Shown here in pieces: positions 57,861-64,000 of a DNA stretch of 64,000 bases. Both the position numbers and the translations under genes were made by a program. Under the pieces are notes generated by a model, which worked only from the letters and a program-made list of their open reading frames with translations, was not told where the DNA came from and searched no databases. The stretch comes from Cynocephalus volans (Eukaryota; Chordata; Mammalia; Dermoptera; Cynocephalidae): assembly GCF_027409185.1 (NCBI RefSeq), contig NC_084466.1, forward strand, positions 73,886,501 to 73,950,500, given 5' to 3'. The stretch's first letter is position 1; every line of letters begins with the position of its first letter.

Positions 57861-58791
57861 CTGGTACGGAGGGTGGCGCAGGCTTGAGGTGAGAAGCATG
57901 TACCCAGGCTGCAATGCCGTCTACTTTTACCGCTGTTGGTGTGGTCAGTAGCACCAGGTACGGGCCTTTCCACCGAGGCTCAAGGCTGCCGGTCCGATGG
58001 CGCCTAACAAGCACTTGGTCTCCGACCTGGAACGGATGAGGGATGGCCACGGCACCTGGCTCGTATACCTCCTTGATCTGGTCCCAGATCTGGGTTTTTA
58101 CAACTTCTAAAGCCTTTAAATGAGTGAATAAGACAGGAAAGAAATTATCATCAGGACCCAACGTCTCTCCAAACCCAAGTATAGGGGGCGGTCCCCCATA
58201 GAGAATTTCATAGGGAGTTAGACCAAACCGGCCAGGGGTGTTCCTGGCTCTGAGCAGCGCTAAAGGAAGGAGAGCCACCCAGTCTTTTCCACCGGTCTCT
58301 AAGGCCAATTTAGTTAAGGTCTCTTTGATGGTTCTATTCATTCTCTCTACTTGACCTGAGCTCTGGGGCCTATACGCACAATGTAATTTCCAATTTATCC
58401 CCAGTTGTGTGGCTAGTCCCTGACTTACCTGAGCAACAAAGGCTGGGCCATTGTCTGACCCGAGTACCTTAGGGATCCCGAAGCGGGGTAGGATTTCTTC
58501 TAATATCTTTTTGCAGACGGTCAGGGCCGTTTCAGTCTTAGTAGGAAAGGCTTCTACCCATCCAGAGAAAGTATCTATAAATACCAGCAGATACCTGTTC
58601 CTATACCGACCAGGCTTCATCTCTGTGAAGTCTACTTCCCAGAACACGCCGGGTCGATCTCCCCGTTGTCTCCTCCCGGTCTCTCGGTAGGTTGCGACCG
58701 CATTAGTCATGGCACAAGCTTGACACTGACTGGCGACTTCGCGAACTGCAGACGAGAGGTTTGGGATGAGGAGGCTGGTGCGGTTTATCAA
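57781..58791 (-). pseudogene. integrase domain of pol, open in its own frame
   Basis: 336 codons with the catalytic D,D-35-E: Asp in WEVDFTEM, Asp in GSDNGPAF, and Glu after SSGQV, with 35 residues between the last two. The zinc-binding CxxC (CQACAM) is present. A C-terminal SH3-like part with [17 protein letters not shown] follows. It is out of frame with the RNase H part upstream because of an extra A in the run at 58801-58805, so it cannot be made as one Gag-Pol product. Confidence 0.9.
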
Positions 58792-58795
58792 TTGG

Positions 58796-59444
58796 AGAAG
58801 TTTTTGCTGGTCCCAAGTGTGTCAGCCGGTGTAGCCGTTGAATGAATTCTTTTCCCTGGTCAGGGGTGAGTTCTCCTAGCTTGGCCTTTGTCTGGGCGGG
58901 TTCGATTGGCTCTTGAGGTTTGGTAGTTTCTGCCAGCACTCTGGTCGACAGGGCGGCTTGTTTTGCAGCCTCATCGGCCCTCCGGTTTCCGGTGGCTACA
59001 GGGTCGCTTCCCTTCTGGTGGCCGGGGCAGTGGATAATAGCGACCTGCTGTCTGTGTAGATGTTGATGTTTTTTCCTTCAGCCAGGCGCAACGCCTGGGT
59101 CGAAGCCACCAGTTCGGCCCTTTGAGCTGACGTACCTTCCGGCAAGCTGCTCGCCCACACCGTCCGCTGGCCATCTACGATGGCGGCCCCTGCCCGCCGT
59201 CTACCTTCCGCCATAAAACTACTACCGTCCGTATACCAAGTTGGCACCCCAGGCAATGGCTGGTCTTTTAGGTCCCGGCGAGTCCCAGTTTCTTCGGCGA
59301 GGATCTCGGAACACCTGTGCACTGGGGTGACTTCCGGTTCGGCTGGTAGTAGGGTAGCTGGGTTTAGGATGGCAGGGGGAGCGAACGTTACCTTTTCATT
59401 TAGTAGTAGGCTCTGGTAATGAGTCATTCTAGCGTTGGTCTACT
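58796..59444 (-). pseudogene. RNase H remnant and integrase zinc domain, deletions and frameshift
   Basis: Starts at the join after protease (about 59435-59444) and reads the end of the polymerase connection (MTHYQSLLL near 59427), then the RNase H start ([27 protein letters not shown]). Right after TDSR an inner part of RNase H is missing (the join is near 59047-59055), and the frame shifts. The rest ([28 protein letters not shown]) and the integrase N-terminal zinc region (LHRLTHLGP) follow in the new frame. Confidence 0.8.
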
Positions 59445-59944
59445 ACCACTGGTGGGACTTGATTGGCTAGCCCCATGCCTGCCCTTTCTGCCCATACAGT
59501 GGGAAAAAGCTGGAGCCAGGACGGGTCGATAGAGGAGGGAACTGGCTTTTCATGTAGCCGGTATTCTTCTTCTAGGTTTAGGACCAGGCACATGGTATGG
59601 CTGCGGTCTTCCCATGTTACCTGTGGGCCTTTAGCAGAAAACTGGATCTGGGCTTTTAGTTTGGTTAGGAGGTCCCTGCCCAACAGAGGAGCGGGGCACT
59701 CGGGTATGACCAGAAAGGAGTGGGTTACTTGTTTATATCCGACCCTTAAAAGTCTCTGAGTGGTCCAGGGGTAGACTTTGCTGCCGGTCGCTCCTACTAC
59801 GACTGTCCGCCTGGACCCTACCTTCCCCATGGGTTGGGTCAGCACCGAATGTTCAGCCCCGGTATCGACCAGAAACTCGATGGGGGTCCCCTCCACAGTC
59901 AGTGTTACCCTAGGTTCGGGGAGGGGGTCCGAACCCCGACTCCC
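59429..59944 (-). pseudogene. protease domain of pol (after amber codon)
   Basis: In frame with gag beyond the TAG at 59947-59945, as expected for stop-codon readthrough in gammaretroviruses. The active-site motif FLVDTGAEHSVL and the conserved LLGRDLLTKL are intact. The frame ends at a TAG right after the polymerase deletion. Readthrough would give a Gag-protease protein that lacks RT. Confidence 0.88.
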
Positions 59945-59947
59945 CTA
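59945..59947 (-). promoter_or_regulatory. gag-pol amber readthrough codon
   Basis: TAG followed by GGGAGTC and a GC-rich region on the minus strand. In this retroviral genus a purine-rich spacer and a pseudoknot after the UAG give 5-10% readthrough. The pseudoknot was not folded here. Confidence 0.7.
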
Positions 59948-61510
59948 GTCATCTAGGGATAGAACCTTGGCTTCTCTGATGTTCTTTTTCCGGGGACATT
60001 CTCTTGCCCAGTGACCCTTCTCTTTACAGTACGCGCATTGGTCTTTGTCTAGAGGGGGTCTTCCATCCCTAGGTGTTTTCTTTGCCCGGTTGCTCAGGTT
60101 CCCTGTCTGCCTATCTCTAGACCCTCTTTCACCTACCACTGCGGCCAAAATCCTAGTCAAGTTTTTTTCTTGGCGCCTATCGCGCCGTCTCTCTCTCTCT
60201 TCTGTCTCTCTTTTTTCTCTTTCTTGTTTTTCCTCTTCTGTCTCTCTCTTGTGGTACACCTTTTCTGCCTCTCTCACTAAATCTTGTAAGGAATAATCTT
60301 GGAGCCCCTCTAGCCTCTGCAACTTTTTCTTGATATCTGGGGCTGCCTGTCCGATGAAGGCCATTGCAACCGCAGCCTGCTGCCCCTCAGAAGAGGGTTC
60401 AAACGGAGTGTACCTTCTATAGGCCTCCATTAGGCGTTCTAAGAAAACCGAAGGGGGTTCTGCCGGTCCCTGCAAGACCTCTCTTACCTTGGCCAAATTG
60501 GTGGGGCGCCGGGCTGCCCCTTTGAGACCTGCCACTAGAGTCCGGCGGTAGACCAGGAGACGCTCCCTACCTGCGGCTGTGTTGTAATCCCACTGGGGCC
60601 GATTAAGGGGAAAAGCCTCATTAATGAGGTTCTCGAGCTGGGTAGGGGCCCCGTTGTCCCCGAGAACGTTCTTGCGAGCCTCCAGGAGGATCCTTTCTCG
60701 CTCCTCAGTGGTGAATAGAATCTGTAGGAGCTGTTGGCAATCGTCCCAAGTGGGCTGATGAGAAAACATAAGAGACTCAAGGAGTCCCGTGAGTCCTGCT
60801 GGATTTTCAGAAAAAGAAGGATGGTTAGATTTCCAATTATAAAGATCTGCTGAGGAAAAAGGCCAATATTGTAGAGGAACTAGGCCGTTGGGCTCGGCTG
60901 GGGGTCCTATGGCTCGGAGGGGTAAAATCACAGTGGAGTCAGGACCTGAGTCGTCTGCCGGACTGCGGGCACGGCGACTCCTGGTCCTAGCGGCTGGTCC
61001 CTCAGGATCGGAACTATCGGGCGCCTGGCCCGGCACCGGTCCGATCGCCTGAGGGGCCAGAGGAGGCGGCAGGGCCGCCGGGTAGGGCGAGGGCTCAGAG
61101 AGAAGGAGCGAGTCGTCTGTTTCCGGGTAGAGGGGGGGTCGGGGAGGTGCGGATGGCCCCCTTGCGGCTGGTCCTCGAGTGTTTTCTGGGCTAGAGACAA
61201 CAGCGATTTTGGCGGAGGGCGGCACCCACGGTGGAGGGCTCTGGGCGAGGTCCAGCCACACCATGATGTATGGGACTTGGTCCGGATGTCCTCCGGTTTC
61301 CTGAAAGACAATCTTTTTAACTGCAAAAAGGACAGAGAGATTAAAGGTTCCTTCTGGCGGCCAACCTACGCCGAATGTGGGCCACTCAGACGAACAGAAA
61401 GTCCGCCATTTTCCTTTTTTGATCTCCACGGACAGATTGTGAGCCCTGGTTTTGACATCTTTCCAATGATCTAGAGTAAGGGAGAGAGGGGTAATGGCAC
61501 TTTGTCCCAT
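59945..61510 (-). CDS. retroviral Gag, open, 521 residues
   Basis: Encodes the structural polyprotein that assembles virus-like particles at the membrane. MGQS at the start gives an N-myristoylation-type glycine. Matrix (about 1-110), then a proline-rich part with PPLY, a PPxY-type late domain for budding. The capsid has a major homology region with [21 protein letters not shown] Glu/Arg-rich charged stretch follows, then nucleocapsid with a single [14 protein letters not shown] zinc knuckle near the C-terminus. Ends DD then TAG. No frameshift in 521 codons. With the LTRs it is the best-preserved part of the provirus and could still be translated. The viral lineage is an inference from motifs. 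Confidence 0.92.
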   Translation of the reverse strand: MGQSAITPLSLTLDHWKDVKTRAHNLSVEIKKGKWRTFCSSEWPTFGVGWPPEGTFNLSVLFAVKKIVFQETGGHPDQVPYIMVWLDLAQSPPPWVPPSAKIAVVSSPENTRGPAARGPSAPPRPPLYPETDDSLLLSEPSPYPAALPPPLAPQAIGPVPGQAPDSSDPEGPAARTRSRRARSPADDSGPDSTVILPLRAIGPPAEPNGLVPLQYWPFSSADLYNWKSNHPSFSENPAGLTGLLESLMFSHQPTWDDCQQLLQILFTTEERERILLEARKNVLGDNGAPTQLENLINEAFPLNRPQWDYNTAAGRERLLVYRRTLVAGLKGAARRPTNLAKVREVLQGPAEPPSVFLERLMEAYRRYTPFEPSSEGQQAAVAMAFIGQAAPDIKKKLQRLEGLQDYSLQDLVREAEKVYHKRETEEEKQEREKRETEERERRRDRRQEKNLTRILAAVVGERGSRDRQTGNLSNRAKKTPRDGRPPLDKDQCAYCKEKGHWARECPRKKNIREAKVLSLDD

Positions 61511-61732
61511 CTCGAAAATTTCCAATAGGGGAACGACGACGCAAAGACCTATCACAACTAAGACAAAAAGAAACCAGAAACGGCGACGAGACCGAGTGCC
61601 GTAGAAATAGAAGAAAGAGTCCGATGGCAGAGCGCGCCTCCCGAGACGCGGTGAGACCAAAACACAATAATCCTCTGCCAAGGGGTCCACCAGGCGTCCC
61701 TGGTCCTCCCCTGATCCTGGGACGTCTCCCAG
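61511..61732 (-). CDS. glycoGag-like N-terminal leader
   Basis: The gag frame stays open upstream of its ATG, back to CTG at 61732-61730 (CTG GGA GAC GTC context), as for the CTG-started glycoGag of gammaretroviruses. It adds 74 residues with an arginine cluster (GTRSRRR) and a hydrophobic segment ([19 protein letters not shown]) that would act as a membrane anchor. A GTG lies at 61690. Whether the CTG is used is an inference. Confidence 0.65.
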
Positions 61733-61907
61733 GATTGCCGGGTGGCGAGCCCCCGAACACGTCTGTTCGCTACCCGCACTTCGCTCCCAGAGCGACTAAC
61801 CCGGAACAAACTGAAACCAAAATGCGCGCACTCAGAAAGACAGTCGAAATCACTGAGTCAGACACAGAGACGAGACACAGAAACGAGACACAGAACGACT
61901 GCTGGCC

Positions 61908-61918
61908 AGCTTACCTCC
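61908..61918 (-). promoter_or_regulatory. major splice donor of the provirus
   Basis: agcttacctcc on plus reads GGAGGTAAGCT on minus, shortly after the primer binding site. A splice donor is expected here for env mRNA. Confidence 0.7.
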
Positions 61919-61955
61919 CGTTGGTGGGTCGGTGGTCCCTGGGTGGGGGTCTCCG

Positions 61956-61973
61956 ATCCCGGACGAGCCCCCA
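61956..61973 (-). promoter_or_regulatory. primer binding site, tRNA-Pro
   Basis: The minus strand reads TGGGGGCTCGTCCGGGAT two bases after the end of the 5' LTR, an 18-nt match to the 3' end of tRNA-Pro, the usual primer of gammaretroviruses. Confidence 0.93.
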
Positions 61974-61975
61974 AA

Positions 61976-62389
61976 TGAAAGACTCCCAAAGTGGGTAGTC
62001 AGTCAGTTCAGGGAGACCCTCCCAAGGAACAGCGAGACCACGAGGACGGATGCAAACAGCAAGAGGTTTATTGATCACACGGGTACCCGGGCGACTCAGT
62101 CTTTTGGAAGACTGGCGCGCCGAGTGGAATTTCTGGGCTCATTTTATAGCAAAAAGCGCGGGTACAGAAGCGAGAAGCAAGGTAATTGGTTAGTTTAAAT
62201 CAAGCCAGGGGTGAACTTCGGTCAAGTGGGAGTCCTTGAAACAGCTGAGGGGCACTCTTGAAACTTTAACTGACTTGTAACTATCCGCCCTTGGCTCCGG
62301 GCTGGGGCCCAGGTGCATAACTGCAGATATCTCAGACCTGCCCTCTTGGCTGTACTTTCCCTATACCCTTGTAAAAAGCACTTCCTTCA
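61976..62389 (-). repeat. 5' LTR (414 bp)
   Basis: Same ends and length as the 3' LTR, with the TATA box at 62142-62148. Promoter for the provirus, reading leftward. Confidence 0.93.
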
Positions 62390-62639
62390 CTTTCCACATG
62401 ATTTTGCTCTATAAATGCTTGTGATTTTGATCTATCTGCAAGTCTAGGGTCTTAAAGCTCATCTAGCTGCCACGGGCTCCTTTGACTGGCCATTTAAATG
62501 AATGATGTTTGTTATCACTGCAGACTTTAACATATTTTCTGACTGACTGATAGTTCTGTTCGTAATACCAGAGCTGTTTATTATCATTAGTATACCTTTT
62601 GCCTAGTCAACAGTCAGTTAAAAACATGTCCATCTGAAG
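62390..62639. other. short unique flank
   Basis: Starts with the right copy of the ctttc duplication. No gene or repeat recognised. Confidence 0.45.
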
Positions 62640-62931
62640 TGCATTGTGCTCTGTATATGAAGAGCATATAGGTGTTACATAAATGAGTAAGAAAGTCTTA
62701 CGAAAAGTTCAGTCTTATAGGGGAAGAAAATACACAAATGATTAGCCACAAGGTAGAGTAAGGTAAATGCTGTCCAAGAATTCCAGAGATGGTTCTGGTT
62801 AAAAACCAGGTATGTTTCAATTAAGGAAATCAGGAAAGGTGTCTTAAAGATAGTGGTTTTGTGGTTAGCCTTGAAATTTGGATCTGGTTTTGACACACAG
62901 GATTTGAGAAACCTATTTTAGGAAGAGAGTA

Positions 62932-63264
62932 CAGTCGCCCTCCATATCCATGGGTTCCACATCCACGATTCAACCAATCATGGATCAGAAACATTTGGGA
63001 AAAAAAATGTGTCTGTACTGAACACATACAAACTTTTTCTCTTGTCATTATTCCCTAAACAATACAGTATCAACTATTTATATAGCAGTTACACTGTATT
63101 GGATATTATATGTAATCTAGAAATGATCTAAAGTATTCAGGAGGATGTGCTTAAGTTATATGCAAATACTTAGCCATTTTATATCAGGAACTTGAGCATC
63201 TGCAGATGTTGGTATCTGAGGGAGGTCCTAGAACCAATCCCCAGTGGATACTGAGGGACAACTG
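62932..63264. mobile_element. Tigger-type MITE, 333 bp
   Basis: It begins cagtcgccctccatatccat and ends actgagggacaactg, which are inverted ends. TA flanks both sides (62930-62931 and 63265-63266), the Tc1/mariner duplication. The interior attccctaaacaatacagta is typical of Tigger3-like MITEs. Confidence 0.8.
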
Positions 63265-63538
63265 TACTGCATGAGTAAAGACACTGAGAATAAAATTGCA
63301 AAACATGTTATGAGGAGTTCTGATGCCCTATAACACCTGAGATTATAGAATAAGACACACTTTGAACAACCAGGAACATTGAGATAATGTCCTGTAGGGT
63401 TCTGAATGCCAGAGTAAAGACTTTGCTGTGGCACTTTTGAACAGAGGATTGATGAAGTTAGCATAATTCTAACTATAGAAGAATAGTTATATTAGTTCTA
63501 TTACAGAAGAATAATCTGAGAGAAATGAATAGCCCGAG

Positions 63539-63607
63539 TGTAGGGCACCCAGTCTCATCTGATCTCAGAAGCTGAGCAGGGTTAGGTCTGATTAGTACTT
63601 GGATGGG
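63539..63607 (+). pseudogene. 5S rRNA pseudogene fragment, 69 bp, with TSD
   Basis: tctcatctgatctcagaagc followed by gagcagggtta and gattagtacttggatggg matches 5S rRNA positions of about 33-87, including the internal promoter box region, with several transitions. An imperfect 18-bp duplication (agaaatgaatagcccgag, 63521-63538; agaaatgagtagcctgag, 63608-63625) brackets it, so it was inserted, probably by retroposition. It lacks the 5' and 3' ends of 5S and is not a gene. Confidence 0.8.
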
Positions 63608-63930
63608 AGAAATGAGTAGCCTGAGACTTGGGAATGGGAGATGCTTTAGGAAAACATTGCTAGAGGAAATGAAGACCCGAACCAGGATCCTGCCATGGGC
63701 ACAGAAAGGAAATGAGGCTTCACATTTTATGACCATGGAATCTGTATGATTTAGCAACTGATTGTATGTTGGGTTTGAAGGAGAAGAATGGAGACAGACA
63801 TAGCTTTGCAATTTCTAGGTCGGTTGATGGGGAAATAGTGAGGTTAACAGATGTAGAAATGCCAGAAGATTAGCCAGATTCTGAGGCAAAATGGAGTGAA
63901 GAATGAGTTTAATGTTTGGACACTGTAATG

Positions 63931-64000
63931 ACAGAAGTCTTTTCTACTAACTTCCCAGGATTGCCACTTTTTCCCTCCACTTCCACTCCTATGTATACAT
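63931..64000. other. window end, nothing recognised
   Basis: No feature seen in the last 70 bases. Confidence 0.4.

Larger units (their letters stand above)
57033..62389 (-). mobile_element. gammaretrovirus-like endogenous provirus, deleted, recent
   Basis: A 5357-bp provirus on the minus strand: 5'LTR 62389-61976, tRNA-Pro PBS, splice-donor-like site, glycoGag leader and gag, amber codon, protease, a polymerase deletion, an RNase H remnant, integrase, a short env start, a polypurine tract and 3'LTR 57446-57033. The two 414-bp LTRs match at every position I compared by eye. The lineage is given by the PBS, the C-x2-C-x4-H-x4-C single zinc knuckle, the gag-amber-pol arrangement, and the overlap of env with the end of integrase. 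It is an inactive old-family copy by content, but recent by LTR identity. Target repeat ctttc. Confidence 0.95.
62640..63930 (+). repeat. unnamed ancient mammalian repeat with insertions
   Basis: cagtcttataggggaagaaa, ggttttgtggttagccttga, and later gaatggagacagacata and gcaactgattgtatgttggg fit the same loose family as at 49380-50880. A Tigger MITE and a 5S rRNA fragment lie within. Confidence 0.45.

Noticed and set aside
60045..61474. Plus-strand frames across the provirus
   Set aside because: Shadows of gag on the opposite strand.
1..64000. CRISPR array, operon or phage-type system
   Set aside because: No short direct repeats with regular unique spacers, and the DNA is clearly mammalian.

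Overview
The window is mammalian nuclear DNA. It has GT-AG introns, L1 LINEs with poly(A) tails and target-site duplications (TSDs), MIR, MER5A and Tigger-type fossils, MaLR-like LTRs, and one recognisable host gene, cyclin A1 (CCNA1). Several SINEs descend from tRNA-Ile (a TTAGCTCAGTTGGTTAGAGC-type box A region and a GGTTCGGATCCCC-type box B) with A-rich tails. They look like the CYN SINEs of colugos (Dermoptera), so Galeopterus or Cynocephalus is the best guess. This is an inference from the SINE family and was not tested by a search. Layout: 1-7.9 kb is intergenic with old, decayed repeats. 8.0-17.9 kb is an ancient plus-strand L1 split by a MaLR-like solo LTR and by a young full-length L1 (9227-16031, 15-bp TSD). 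18-22.9 kb is intergenic, with a mariner-like MITE, a 174-bp tandem duplication, MIRs nested in each other, and MER5A. 22.9-32.1 kb is an older full-length minus-strand L1 (12-bp TSD) carrying two later insertions: a 5'-truncated young L1 (27385-30427, 17-bp TSD) and a small chimeric L1-derived retroposon (26549-26945). 32-43 kb is intergenic, with a second MaLR-like LTR and a DNA transposon that has an L1 tail inserted in it. 43.1-52.9 kb is CCNA1 on the minus strand. Eight coding exons with intact splice sites encode an uninterrupted 421-residue protein, and a CpG island with GC boxes and a CCAAT box lies at its 5' end (about 52.9-54.0 kb). 57033-62389 is a gammaretrovirus-like endogenous provirus on the minus strand. 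Its two 414-bp LTRs appear identical, and it has a tRNA-Pro primer binding site, an open gag with a glycoGag-like leader, an amber codon between gag and pol, a protease, and an integrase with D,D-35-E. The reverse transcriptase polymerase domain, part of RNase H and nearly all of env are missing. The last 1.6 kb holds an ancient repeat with a Tigger MITE and a TSD-flanked 5S rRNA fragment. How the parts fit: CCNA1 is the only host protein gene that can be supported, and everything else is intergenic or mobile-element DNA. The best candidate for something unusual is the provirus. It inserted recently, judging by its LTRs, yet lacks its own polymerase and envelope, so it was probably copied in trans by a helper. 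It lies about 4 kb upstream of the CCNA1 promoter in the same transcriptional direction. I found no CRISPR array, operon or bacterial-type system.
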